From Cyanobacterium sp. T60_A2020_053 (lineage in GTDB: Bacteria; Cyanobacteriota; Cyanobacteriia; Cyanobacteriales; Cyanobacteriaceae), in the NCBI GenBank assembly GCA_015272165.1, contig JACYMF010000092.1, forward strand, positions 1-41,728: a stretch of DNA of 41,728 nt, in the 5' to 3' direction. Positions 9,224 through 18,657 of this stretch are shown here, in pieces; the stretch's first letter is position 1, and each line of letters opens with the position of its first letter. A program made the position numbers and the translations under genes. Under the pieces are notes generated by a model. It did not search any database and was not told where the DNA came from. It was given only the letters and a program-made list of their open reading frames with translations.

Positions 9224-9754
9224 TTAATTAGTAGGAGAAAACCTCTTAGCTAAAGACTCCACTCTCTTTTGAGCAATAATATTTTTATCATCAAAAACTA
9301 AAGTTTGTTTATAAACTTCTAAGGCTTGAGCCGTTAATTGTTTCTTCTCATAAACATTACCTAAATTATTCAAAGCGATAGTATATTCAGGATATAACTT
9401 GATTGCTTCCTTATAGTTACGAATAGCAATATCATATTGTTCTTGAGAAAAATAAGCGAAACCCATAGCATTATAAATTAGAGCTTTATTTTCTAAGCTA
9501 AGATCATTATCTGCTTTAAGCGCTTTTTGTAATAATTGAACAGCTTGAACAAATAACTTTTTATCCAAATAAATACTACCTAATTCATAGTATTCTTGAG
9601 CAGTACCTTTTTCTGTGGTTAACTTTTTTTGTAGATTGGAAAAACGACTTTCTATTTTTCTCGTTTTAAGCACTTGTCGAAATAAAAATATCGCCACCAC
9701 AACGAGTATTCCTAAAAGGATAGAGATATAAGTTAAAGGGAGATTATCAGTCAT
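9224..9754 (-). CDS. ycf37: Membrane-anchored TPR protein, Ycf37-like
   Basis: A 176-residue protein with one N-terminal membrane segment (ISILLGILVVVAIFLF, about residues 11-26) and about three tetratricopeptide repeats, such as LGSIYLDKKLFVQAVQLLQKAL, MGFAYFSQEQYDIAIRNYKEAI and LGNVYEKKQLTAQALEVYKQ. The length, single anchor and the RKIESRFSNLQKKLTTEKGT linker fit Ycf37, a thylakoid protein that assists photosystem I assembly in cyanobacteria and plastids. The family assignment rests on my memory of this layout, so a generic TPR protein remains possible. It is leftward, with the metallophosphoesterase gene divergent. Confidence 0.72.
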   Translation of the reverse strand: MTDNLPLTYISILLGILVVVAIFLFRQVLKTRKIESRFSNLQKKLTTEKGTAQEYYELGSIYLDKKLFVQAVQLLQKALKADNDLSLENKALIYNAMGFAYFSQEQYDIAIRNYKEAIKLYPEYTIALNNLGNVYEKKQLTAQALEVYKQTLVFDDKNIIAQKRVESLAKRFSPTN

Positions 9755-9891
9755 AAATTATTTTAATTAATGGATTTACTATCATTCAAGGGTTATCGAT
9801 CTATTTTTCCACATCCTCCGCTCATTGTACAAAAATAAGGTCATCTCAGGAAAAAATCAGTAACAATATTAAGAAAGATAAAGTTAACAGA

Positions 9892-10797
9892 ATGAAAGAA
9901 ACAATGAAAATCGCTGTGGTGGGAGATGTTCATGATCAATGGTCTGAAAAAGATGAAGAAGCCTTACAATATTTAGGGGTGGATTTAGTGCTATTTGTGG
10001 GGGATTTTGGTAACGAATCCATCGAAATCGTCAGTAAAATATCTCGCTTATCTTTACCCAAGGCAGTGATATTAGGTAATCATGATGCTTGGTATAGTGC
10101 CACTTCTTGGGGGCGCAAAAAATCACCCTACGATCATAGTAAAGAAAATCGAGTACAACAACAATTAGATTTATTAGGAAATGCTCATGTTGGTTACGGT
10201 AAACTAGATTTTCCTGAATTGGGTATATCAGTAGTCGGTAGTCGCCCTTTTAGTTGGGGTGGCTCAAAATGGAAATGTCAAGAGTTTTATCAACAACGAT
10301 ATGGAGTGAGTAGTTTTGAGGAATCCACTGCCAAAATTCTACAGCAAGTAAGTAAAACTACTCAACATAACTTAATATTTGTGGGACATAATGGCCCTTT
10401 TGGTTTGGGTAGTAATCCAGAGGATACCTGTGGCAAGGATTGGCAACCTTTGGGAGGCGATTTTGGCGATCCTGATTTTCAACAAGCAATCACTTTAAGT
10501 CGTAGTATGGATAAAAGAGTTAGTTTAGTTACTTTTGGGCATATGCACCACCGTTTACGACACACCAAAGAGAGATTAAGGACAATTATCAATCAAGATA
10601 ACCATAATACTATTTATCTTAATGCAGCCCATACTCCGAGGGTACAGGAAATTTTAGGACAAAAAGCTCGTAATTTTTCCCTAGTTTCACTTTTTCAAGG
10701 TGACATTACGGAAATTAGTTTGGTGTGGGTGAGTGAAAAACTAGAAATTTTGACCAGCGCCCTCCTCCTTAGCAATCACCCTTCTGTTATGGCTTAA
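9892..10797 (+). CDS. Calcineurin-like metallophosphoesterase (cyanobacterial family)
   Basis: A 301-residue protein with all the metallophosphoesterase blocks: GDVHDQW near residue 12, GDFGNE near 38, GNHDAWY near 63, GHNGPFG near 160 and GHMHH near 214. These bind a di-metal centre. Homologues are widespread in cyanobacteria and plants as an uncharacterised family, and the substrate is unknown. A second Met four codons in (9904) is an equally good start. It converges with the GGDEF/EAL gene, leaving only 7 bases between stop codons; the AGCGCCC motif sits near its 3' end. Confidence 0.88.
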   Translation: MKETMKIAVVGDVHDQWSEKDEEALQYLGVDLVLFVGDFGNESIEIVSKISRLSLPKAVILGNHDAWYSATSWGRKKSPYDHSKENRVQQQLDLLGNAHVGYGKLDFPELGISVVGSRPFSWGGSKWKCQEFYQQRYGVSSFEESTAKILQQVSKTTQHNLIFVGHNGPFGLGSNPEDTCGKDWQPLGGDFGDPDFQQAITLSRSMDKRVSLVTFGHMHHRLRHTKERLRTIINQDNHNTIYLNAAHTPRVQEILGQKARNFSLVSLFQGDITEISLVWVSEKLEILTSALLLSNHPSVMA

Positions 10798-10804
10798 AAT
10801 AGTT

Positions 10805-12808
10805 CTACTCTGCCCTTTTTTGGGCAAATCCTGACTCTCTCTCGTTGTCAATTAACCATTTAGTGAAGGCTTGATAATCCATGGGTTTCGCCCAGTAGTA
10901 TCCTTGTCCGCTATGACAATTCATTTTTACTAAAAAGTTTTTCTGAATTTCATTTTCAACTCCCTCACAAACAGCATCTAATTCCAAATCATGACACAAA
11001 TTCAATACAGCTTGAACAAATTGAGCATTGCGGTTATGTTGTAAATCATCCATAAAACTTTTATCTATTTTTAATTGATCGATAGGAAAATTTTTTAATC
11101 TAGCTAAAGAAGAATAGCCCGTGCCAAAATCATCAATGGAAATATGAACCCCTAAAAGTCTAATTTTTTGTAAAATATCAGTAGTTTCACTAATATGATT
11201 ATTAATCACAGTTTCAGTAATTTCTAAACGTAAATTTTGAGGTAATAACTCAGTTATTGCTAACACTTCTTTAACCTGAGTAAAAATCATATCTTGTTGA
11301 AATTGTTGCCCAGCAACATTAACACTCATGGTAACTGATGAGCTAATAAGCCCTTGATTTTGCCAATGTTTCAGTTGTTGACAAGCCTTTTTTAAAATGA
11401 GACAACCCAGCGCACTCATCAATCCTACTGACTCAGCAAGGGGTAAAAATTGACTAGGAGTAAGTAGTCCTTTTTGGGTATGATGCCACCTAACTAGAGA
11501 TTCAATACTTGCTAATTTTTTTGTTCGTAAATTAATAATTGGTTGAAAATATAGCTCTAATTTTTCTTGTTTAATAGCTTCCCTTAATTCTTTTTCTAAT
11601 TGTCGTTTATTAATTACATCAAGATACATTTGATGGTCAAAAACTTGATAACCTGACTTAGTATTATGTTTAATGGTATACATGGCAATATCAGCATCTC
11701 GCAATAAATCTAAAGATGATTGATAAGTTTTATTGGTACTTTGATCTTTATTTAAGACAATGCCAATGGAAGCGCCAGTGATAAACTCTTGTTGATTAAT
11801 ATAAAAAGGTGTTTTGACTTTTTGATGAATGCGACGGGCAATATTTTTCGCTTCTGCCACCGACTCGATGGAAGGCAATAAAATGGCAAATTCATCTCCA
11901 CCTAACCTTGCCACTAAATCACCATTACGCAAACACAACTTAAAACGTTGGGCAATTTCTTGTAAAAATAAATCTCCAGCTAAATGTCCTAAAGTATCGT
12001 TGAGGGTTTTAAAATTATCAATGTCGATTAATAATACAGCAAAAGTTTGTTGAGGGTTTTCTTGTGCTTCAGTTAGTAAATCATTGAGAGATTGAAGAAA
12101 TAAACTACGGTTAGGTAAATCTGTTAAGCTGTCGTAATTAGAGGCTTTGATTAATTTCTCTTCAGCTTGATGTCTGGCGGTAATATCTTGTATTACAGAG
12201 ACAAAATAACTAGAGTTATTCTCTTTATCTTTGACTAAAGTCATGGTAATACCTAGCCATTTAGTCTCACCATTTTTGGTAAAACAGCGCCCTTCAACCG
12301 TAGGCAAAGAATGATTAAGGGCGACACTGGTGTTGAGGTGCGCTTGAATTGCTTCGATGTCGTCAGCACAAATAAAATTAAAATAATTTTGATTGATTAA
12401 TTCTGCTTCTGAGTAATCTAAAATATCACAAACCGTTTGATTAACCTTCCAAATATTCCCTTGTGTATCTTGAAGTAAAATACCTACGGCAACTTGATTA
12501 AAAATGCCTTGTAAAAGTTCTTCTCTCTCTTGAATATTATGGGTCATTTTTCGCAATACCTGAGACATAATTAATCTTTCATCGGGGAATAAATCCTGAG
12601 TCATTAACATCGGTTGTTGACTATAATCCCCGTCACCCACCGCTATAGCGTAATCTTTCAGCGCCCTTATCCTTGCGGTCAAAACATGGCTAAACCAATA
12701 TAGTATAGCTAATATAAAGGGGTAAGATAATAAAAATGAGCAGATCATCCGCAAAGCAATACCTTTTTGAAGTTGACGGATGTAGCTACCCTCAATGTCA
12801 CCCCCCAA
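10805..12808 (-). CDS. PAS-GGDEF-EAL cyclic-di-GMP signalling protein, 5' truncated
   Basis: As read it has 667 residues: a membrane segment at about 20-42, a HAMP-like linker, a PAS domain with PAC tail (about 95-220), GGDEF with an intact active site (ARLGGDEFAILL) and EAL with IDDFGTGYSSL and a KIDKSF loop. The signature EAL is ESL here (SIESLVRW). Only a TTG at 12808 can start it. The frame stays open upstream to a stop at 12938-12940 and reads like the end of a periplasmic sensor domain (LRFSKSLYNREGVIVAGLGGD), but no ATG, GTG or TTG occurs there. The upstream part lies in the 247-bp repeat, so the sensor half is probably lost. Whether the remainder is expressed is unknown. Confidence 0.82.
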   Translation of the reverse strand: MGGDIEGSYIRQLQKGIALRMICSFLLSYPFILAILYWFSHVLTARIRALKDYAIAVGDGDYSQQPMLMTQDLFPDERLIMSQVLRKMTHNIQEREELLQGIFNQVAVGILLQDTQGNIWKVNQTVCDILDYSEAELINQNYFNFICADDIEAIQAHLNTSVALNHSLPTVEGRCFTKNGETKWLGITMTLVKDKENNSSYFVSVIQDITARHQAEEKLIKASNYDSLTDLPNRSLFLQSLNDLLTEAQENPQQTFAVLLIDIDNFKTLNDTLGHLAGDLFLQEIAQRFKLCLRNGDLVARLGGDEFAILLPSIESVAEAKNIARRIHQKVKTPFYINQQEFITGASIGIVLNKDQSTNKTYQSSLDLLRDADIAMYTIKHNTKSGYQVFDHQMYLDVINKRQLEKELREAIKQEKLELYFQPIINLRTKKLASIESLVRWHHTQKGLLTPSQFLPLAESVGLMSALGCLILKKACQQLKHWQNQGLISSSVTMSVNVAGQQFQQDMIFTQVKEVLAITELLPQNLRLEITETVINNHISETTDILQKIRLLGVHISIDDFGTGYSSLARLKNFPIDQLKIDKSFMDDLQHNRNAQFVQAVLNLCHDLELDAVCEGVENEIQKNFLVKMNCHSGQGYYWAKPMDYQAFTKWLIDNERESGFAQKRAE

Positions 12809-12839
12809 CCCAGCGACAATGACTCCCTCACGATTATAA

Positions 12840-13086
12840 AGAGATTTACTAAATCTTAGATTTTCTATATAAACGGATCTAAAATGACATAAAAGGACAA
12901 ATAAATAAAAAGTTTGTGAAAGTATTCGATTTCGGTTTCAGAAAAGTAATATTTGATGTACGATAAAGGGAGATTTTGGTTGCCCCTTTTGGGGAAGTAC
13001 CTTACAAAAATAGGATAGTAATACTATTAACGCTTCCGTGGGTGAAGCAGTCTGTTAAATCAGATAACATAAGTGTCTTAAAAATA
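12840..13086 (-). repeat. 247-bp perfect repeat, copy 2 (inverted relative to 5492-5738)
   Basis: Every base matches the reverse complement of 5492-5738, and the match ends at both borders. The end facing the GGDEF/EAL gene is in frame with it. With copy 1 it brackets 7.1 kb as a perfect inverted pair, so homologous recombination could flip prfC, ycf37, the phosphoesterase and the signalling gene as a block. A 65-codon frame on the other strand inside it is not convincing. Confidence 0.93.
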
Positions 13087-13395
13087 GTGGCTGGAATTTT
13101 TCCCTTCAGTATAGCAAAGGATAATGAACAACAGACAATTGACAATGGATCATATATTATTGACAATAGATGACAAATGATTATAAATATTTTAAGATAA
13201 CTTCTCCATGGTATTTATTTAATAATTTAGTAACTGGAATTGAATATAAAAAAAATTGACAATGAAAGTTAATTTTGAGTAGAATAAACTCAAAGGAGTT
13301 AATTTTATCAGTCATACTTAAGTATGGTTAACGGTGATTTTTTTCTCAACAATTAATGACTATTTTCTTAAATTTACCACTACCTAAAAATTTAT
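13087..13395. other. A+T-rich spacer
   Basis: About 310 bases with simple reiterations of the words ACAATTGACAATGG and ATTGACAATAG between 13130 and 13170, typical intergenic clutter. The promoter of the GAF protein gene should lie in the last 100 bases. I see no gene. Confidence 0.45.
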
Positions 13396-14805
13396 ATGGG
13401 GATGCTAACACCTTTATTCTGTGATTGGTGTAACGAAACCACTGACACCAGAGAAAATCGTAGTCGCTTAATGCTTAAGCGATTAAAACTAGATCAAGGT
13501 AATGTCATTCCCGTTTTTGAAGAAGCGACTCAAACAATTGCTAATTTCGCTCATGCGCCCGTCGCCATTTTAGGGATAATTCGGAATGGAGAATATCATT
13601 TTTTATCAGCATTTGGCTTAATGAATTTTGGTTTAAATACTGATTTTGTGTGCAGTCGAAAACTCTCTACAGTTGATACTTTTGCTTTCCATGTTATTAC
13701 GGCGAAACAAACTCTAGCAATATCGAATACCCTCGCCGATAGTTTTTTTTGTCACCATTTATTAGTACAAAAATATCAAATTAGAGCTTATTTAGGTACA
13801 CCGTTGATGGGCGCTGAGGGAGAATGTGTGGGATGTTTAGAAATATTTGATTTACAAGAGAGAGAATTTACTGCCCAAGACATCGAATTTGTAGAACTTA
13901 GCGCCCGTTGGTGTATGGCAGAATATGAGAGAGGATTATTAAAAGAGGCAAAATCTAATCTTTTCATTGATGATAATAAATTACCAGAAATTAATGTAAA
14001 TCAAGTCTCTTCATCTACAGAAAATATCAGTGATTATTCGATACTTCATCCTAAAAATTTAACATTAAAATTACTCAATAAATTACTACAAAAAACTACC
14101 ATTCCTCTCACTTCAATTATTGGTATGTCTAGCGTTTTAAAACAAGGTATTTACGGCAAAATCAACCCCAAACAATTGGAATATCTTAACATTATTTATG
14201 ATAGTGGACAGGAAATAACCACCCTCTTAGATGAACTTGTTAGTTTAGGGGCGCTGGAAGATAATAAAAATTTTGAACCTACTTCTGTGGATGTAGAAAT
14301 TCTCGGACAACAAATCATTTCTTCACTGCAAATGATGATACAAAGCAGAGAATGCACCCTGAGATTATCATTAGAGCCGGGTGCCAAATTTTGGTATTTA
14401 GACAGAGAAAAATTCAAACAAACTCTTTACTATTTATTAACAACTATTATTGAAAATGTTAGATCAGGAAGCGAATTAAATATTCATATCTCACAAAAAA
14501 AACCACCTTTAAATATCAATATTTTTGTCAAGCATCCATGGTTAGGAGATGGTATTCCCTACGAAAAAATCGAAACTTATATCAAAGCAATTAAGCAATA
14601 TTATCAAATGGATTTAGCTTATGTTTCTCAGGAAGAAATAGACGCTTATTTAAGAAGTCTCAGTAAATATAGTTATGATCTAACCACCTTATTATTTACT
14701 TGTTATTTAATTGAATTACAGCAAGGAGAAATTAAATTACAAGGCACACCAGAATTAGGTTATCGATTTTTGCTACATTTACCGTCAAAAATTGGTCAAG
14801 AATAG
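13396..14805 (+). CDS. GAF-domain protein with degenerate histidine-kinase core
   Basis: 469 residues. An N-terminal GAF domain (about 30-180, with YLGTPLMGAEGECVGCLEIFD) is followed by a dimerisation-type helix pair and an ATPase-like region. The helix motif reads KTTIPLTSIIGMSSVLKQG, where active kinases have HELRTPL, so the phospho-accepting His is missing. The C-terminal part has weak N- and G-box character (LREKFKQTLYYLL-like segment, then GDGIPYEKIE). The best description is a sensory protein that has lost autophosphorylation or that acts through protein contact. An unusual CDWCNETTDT near the N-terminus suggests a small Cys motif. It stands alone, and its signal is unknown. Confidence 0.72.
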   Translation: MGMLTPLFCDWCNETTDTRENRSRLMLKRLKLDQGNVIPVFEEATQTIANFAHAPVAILGIIRNGEYHFLSAFGLMNFGLNTDFVCSRKLSTVDTFAFHVITAKQTLAISNTLADSFFCHHLLVQKYQIRAYLGTPLMGAEGECVGCLEIFDLQEREFTAQDIEFVELSARWCMAEYERGLLKEAKSNLFIDDNKLPEINVNQVSSSTENISDYSILHPKNLTLKLLNKLLQKTTIPLTSIIGMSSVLKQGIYGKINPKQLEYLNIIYDSGQEITTLLDELVSLGALEDNKNFEPTSVDVEILGQQIISSLQMMIQSRECTLRLSLEPGAKFWYLDREKFKQTLYYLLTTIIENVRSGSELNIHISQKKPPLNINIFVKHPWLGDGIPYEKIETYIKAIKQYYQMDLAYVSQEEIDAYLRSLSKYSYDLTTLLFTCYLIELQQGEIKLQGTPELGYRFLLHLPSKIGQE

Positions 14806-15312
14806 TTATTAAGTATCCAATCATTAAATAATTAATTAACAATTATCATAACTCCCATAAGATTGCTATACTTATTATTAGGAATATTTTATTCTAATTT
14901 TCTTGGTTATCTTACTGGGAAGATAATATAGCAATTATTGTGAAGATTAGGCACAACATAATCCTCCTAAATCCTCCTTAAAAAGAGGAGTTGAGAATAA
15001 TGAATATACCTCACTATCATGAAAAATGCTATAAATTACATCTGTAAAGAGATGTTAAGTTAAATGACAATTGTTAATTTGTAATATTTTAATTTTTGCT
15101 TTGTTTCTATCTTTATTAAAGCGATAAAATTATGTTTATTCCTAATAAAATCCCTAAATGAATTATTATTCTAATCCTTCATTAAACAAAAGGAAATATA
15201 CTACATTTTCCTATTAAAAAAGGAAAACTAATTATAATTTATCACTAATAATTTAAGACGATTGTAATCACCTTATTACTAAAAAATATCCAAAAATCAA
15301 GAGGGCAAAACT
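14806..15312. other. 507-base A+T-rich intergenic region
   Basis: Contains a small inverted pair AATCCTCCTTAAAAAGAGGAG at about 14969-14990 and a TTATCTTACTGGGAAGATAA hairpin near 14907. Both could be terminators of the upstream gene, although neither has a clear T-run. The remainder should hold the flotillin promoter; AGAGGG at 15299-15304 is a plausible Shine-Dalgarno sequence for the ATG at 15313. Confidence 0.4.
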
Positions 15313-17379
15313 ATGAAATTTTGGTTAAACTTCATTCAGCAATTACCTACCATTGAGTTAGATAAATTAGAATTACAAAAGCCTCAATATTTATCATCAT
15401 CAAATAATCAAACCACTGCAACAATTCCTATTAATACCGCTCCTACTTTAGCACAGTTAAATATTGGTAATGTGACCTTTTTTGGTGGTTTAATTGCTTT
15501 CTTGGTAATGCTCGGTTTAGTAGCAATTTGGGGTTATACCAGAGTTTATACTATTACACCGAATAATGAAGCATTTGTGCGTACTGGTGGCATATTCGCT
15601 AAGGATAAAAAGGTTATATTGAATGGAGGTTGTATGGTTATACCGGGCTTCCACGAATTAACAAGAGTGCCTTTGCGTGAAATTTCCATCGATGTTGTCA
15701 GACAGGGCAATTTAGCGGTAAGAACAAGAGATTATTTACGCGCTAATATGAGAGTGACATTTTATGTTTGCATTAGTGCAGATAAAGATGCGGTTTTAAC
15801 AGCGGCCCAAAGATTATCAAAACAAGGAAAAATTTCTGAAGTTGACATCAAGGATGCCTTGGAGAAGCGCGCTGATGATGCCATTCGTGCGGCGGCAAAA
15901 AAGAAAAGTATTGCAGAAATTGATTCAGATAAGTTGGGTTTTGCTGATGAAGTTTTAAACCTAATTCAACAAGATTTAAGAAAAGTTGGTTTAACCCTAA
16001 ATAATATCGCTATTTCTGAAATTGAAGAAAGTGATACTTATGATGAAAATAACTTTTTTGATGCCCAAGGGGTAAGATTGCGCACGGAAACAATTCAAAA
16101 ATCTATTAAGCAAAAATTAGATGTTGAGTTAGAAACAAAACGAGAAAAAAGAGAGATTGAATTAAACACTCAAGTGGCTATTGAGCAACAAGAATTAGAC
16201 GCTGAAAAACAATCTTTAAATATTAATAAAGAGAAGGAAGAAGCTAAGTTAACAAAAATGAAAGAAATTGAATTTCTCAAAGCACAAAGAGAAAGGGAAA
16301 TTCAAGAATCGAGGGATCAAGAACAAGCGAAAATTGAGCGTAATAAAATTTTACAACAACAGGCTATTGAAGAAGAAAGAATCAAGCAACAATTAGCGGT
16401 ACAACAAAGCCAAATTAACGCTAATATTTCGTTGGAAGAGGATAATAAAAAATTCCGAGTGGCACAAACTCTACAAGAGCAAGAAGCAGAAGTGGCTGAA
16501 ATCAATCGTCAGCGCACGGTGGAAGCCTCTCGACTATTGGCACAAATTGCAGTAGCGGAAGCGGACCAAAAATCAAAAATCGCTCAACAAGAGGCATCTA
16601 TTGCTATTACGAATAAGGAGAAAGAAAGATTTTCTGCCGAGGCTCAAAAAGCACAAGCGGAAGAAGGGGTAAAAACTGCCCGTCAGGTAGAAAATGCGGA
16701 AAGAGAAAAACAATTATCTTTAATTGTGGCGGAAAGAGAAGCACAGGAAAAACGTATTACCGATCAAAACGTGATTGAAATTGATGTTTTTCGTCGTCGC
16801 CGTCAAGCCGAAATTGCTCGTCAAGCGGCGCTGTTGGAGGCTGAATCTATTCGCACTTTAGCCGACGCACAAAAGTATAAATTGATAGCGGAGGCTGAGG
16901 GGAAACGGGCGCTGGTTGAGGCTGAAAATGCTCTTAGTAACGCTAATCGTACCGCAGAGATCATAAAGTTCATTTTCCCCGAAATAGCTCCCAAATTGCC
17001 TGAAATAATCCAATCCCTAGCACCCCAGCCCGGTATTTTAGGGGATGCAAGGATTTACTCTTTTCCAGGCGCCCTCCGCAATAATGGAGAGAGTAACGGT
17101 AATGATATTAATAAATTGTTGTTTTCTACCAGTGGTTTATCTTTGTTAAATACTTTATTGGATGAGGGTAAACTAGGTAATTTATTAGGTCAAATTAAGG
17201 GGTTGTTAAATACTGAAAATCAATCCAGCGCCCTCCCCCTTACAAATATTTCTGACACTGTGGATTATCAAGAAGAAATTAATGATAATGAGGAAGAAAA
17301 TATCAGTAATGATGATGATTTGGATTACTCTCCTTGGGTATCTGATACAACTATTTCAAAACAAGATCAATCAATGTGA
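15313..17379 (+). CDS. Flotillin-like SPFH-domain membrane protein
   Basis: 688 residues. A membrane segment lies at about 50-72 (FFGGLIAFLVMLGLVAIWGY). The SPFH/band-7 domain follows (EAFVRTGGIFAKDKKVILNGG, then PLREISIDVVRQGNLAVRTRD). From about residue 245 to 560 the protein is a long charged coiled coil rich in E, K, Q and A. A Gly/Pro-poor C-terminus ends in an acidic tail (NEEENISNDDDLDY). Flotillins scaffold ordered membrane microdomains. The cyanobacterial role is not established. It stands alone and converges with uppP across a terminator. Two GCGCCC motifs lie near the 3' end. Confidence 0.88.
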   Translation: MKFWLNFIQQLPTIELDKLELQKPQYLSSSNNQTTATIPINTAPTLAQLNIGNVTFFGGLIAFLVMLGLVAIWGYTRVYTITPNNEAFVRTGGIFAKDKKVILNGGCMVIPGFHELTRVPLREISIDVVRQGNLAVRTRDYLRANMRVTFYVCISADKDAVLTAAQRLSKQGKISEVDIKDALEKRADDAIRAAAKKKSIAEIDSDKLGFADEVLNLIQQDLRKVGLTLNNIAISEIEESDTYDENNFFDAQGVRLRTETIQKSIKQKLDVELETKREKREIELNTQVAIEQQELDAEKQSLNINKEKEEAKLTKMKEIEFLKAQREREIQESRDQEQAKIERNKILQQQAIEEERIKQQLAVQQSQINANISLEEDNKKFRVAQTLQEQEAEVAEINRQRTVEASRLLAQIAVAEADQKSKIAQQEASIAITNKEKERFSAEAQKAQAEEGVKTARQVENAEREKQLSLIVAEREAQEKRITDQNVIEIDVFRRRRQAEIARQAALLEAESIRTLADAQKYKLIAEAEGKRALVEAENALSNANRTAEIIKFIFPEIAPKLPEIIQSLAPQPGILGDARIYSFPGALRNNGESNGNDINKLLFSTSGLSLLNTLLDEGKLGNLLGQIKGLLNTENQSSALPLTNISDTVDYQEEINDNEEENISNDDDLDYSPWVSDTTISKQDQSM

Positions 17380-17422
17380 TCAGACTCTAATCAATTAGAC
17401 TTCTGGAAAAAATAGCATCTTT

Positions 17423-17456
17423 CACCGTATTTCGGACTTTTAGACCCAATACGGTG
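17423..17456. terminator. Bidirectional terminator between flotillin and uppP
   Basis: CACCGTATT (17423-17431) pairs perfectly with AATACGGTG (17448-17456). T-rich sequence follows to the right, and A-rich sequence lies to the left, so it can serve both converging genes. Confidence 0.65.
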
Positions 17457-17511
17457 TATTTCTATTCAACTGTCAGTAATATGCCAATCCAAAAGAATTA
17501 ATTGCTCATTT

Positions 17512-18462
17512 TTATTGAAAACCCAACACCCCTAAAATTATCATGCCGAATAGAAGACGATACCAAACAAAAACCCAAGTTTTATGTTTTTGTAAATAAC
17601 GAATTAACCACACAATGGCAAGATAGGAAAAAATTCCCGAAGAAATTGTACCAATTACGATTGGCATTAGAGATTCAGGTGTAAAATCAGCGCTGATAAC
17701 GTCTTTTAATTCCACTAATCCAGCAATAGTGATAGCAGGAATACCCAAGAGAAAGGAGAAGCGCGCTGCGGTAGAACGTTCTAAATTAATAAATAGCCCT
17801 GATGTAATAGTTGAGCCAGACCTTGAAACTCCCGGAATTAAAGCTAGAGTTTGAGCTAATCCCATCAAAACCCCGTCTTGAATGGTGAGAGTATTAAAAT
17901 CACGCTTGGCTTTACCCCATTTTTCAGCGATTGCTAATAGTATTGACATCACGATAGAAGCAATGGCAATAGCAACTAAACTTCTCAAAGAAGAGTTATC
18001 AAAATCGGGGATAAAAATTTTAATGGCAATTCCTGCGATACAAATGGGAATTGTACCAATAATAATTCCCATGCCCATTTTAAACTCTTGGGAGTCATAT
18101 TTTTTGGTTTGCACGGCTTGTAACATTCCCAATGCTACATTTTTGAGGTCTTGCCAAAAATACCAAATTACCGCCACAATACTACCAAGTTGAATCACTG
18201 CCGTAAATGTTACTCCCGGGTCTCCCCATCCTAACGCAACGGGTACGACTTTAAGGTGGGCGCTACTACTAATAGGCAAAAATTCCGTCATTCCCTGCAC
18301 AAATCCTAAAAATACCGCTTGAAAAAAATTCAAGTCTTGAGATGTCGATTGAATTGGTATATCTTGAGCATGGGCGAAAGAATTAGTTAAAATGACGATC
18401 ATTAATCCGCCACAAATTCCTGTAATGTAAGTTAATAACGATGATTTAGATTGATTGAACAT
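17512..18462 (-). CDS. uppP: Undecaprenyl-diphosphatase
   Basis: Integral membrane enzyme (BacA family) that recycles undecaprenyl diphosphate to the monophosphate carrier used for peptidoglycan and O-antigen synthesis. The two signature regions are QGMTEFLPISSSAHL (near residue 55) and PGVSRSGSTI (near 205), which hold the catalytic Glu, Ser and Arg. The 316-residue form has an N-terminal segment (YITGICGGLMIVILTNSFAHA) that looks like a signal peptide, longer than the E. coli protein and typical of cyanobacteria. It converges with flotillin and is divergent from the thioesterase gene. Confidence 0.94.
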   Translation of the reverse strand: MFNQSKSSLLTYITGICGGLMIVILTNSFAHAQDIPIQSTSQDLNFFQAVFLGFVQGMTEFLPISSSAHLKVVPVALGWGDPGVTFTAVIQLGSIVAVIWYFWQDLKNVALGMLQAVQTKKYDSQEFKMGMGIIIGTIPICIAGIAIKIFIPDFDNSSLRSLVAIAIASIVMSILLAIAEKWGKAKRDFNTLTIQDGVLMGLAQTLALIPGVSRSGSTITSGLFINLERSTAARFSFLLGIPAITIAGLVELKDVISADFTPESLMPIVIGTISSGIFSYLAIVWLIRYLQKHKTWVFVWYRLLFGMIILGVLGFQ

Positions 18463-18657
18463 TTTTGAGGTGTTAGTTACTAGATGTTAGATATTCGCCC
18501 TCTTTTGTCACAGGGTTTTTTTGCAGTCAGATTTTAATTTATCTCAAAACTATGATTAATGAAAATTTCAGCAACTTTTTTTTCGTTAGAAAATCTTTCT
18601 TGGTTAATTAGACCATTATTTTGGTTAGAAAATACTCGACCATATCTTTTGAAAACT

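Noticed and set aside
12976-13173. 65-codon frame across the 247-bp repeat border
   Set aside because: Composition is poor, it is split between repeat and simple-sequence spacer, and it is not kept open in the same way at copy 1.
17882-18193. 103-codon frame opposite uppP
   Set aside because: It is antisense to conserved membrane segments of uppP, and its hydrophobic composition is explained by that.
18559-18657. Upstream extension of the thioesterase
   Set aside because: These 33 codons precede the family start and have no conserved content; the ATG at 18658 fits the usual length.
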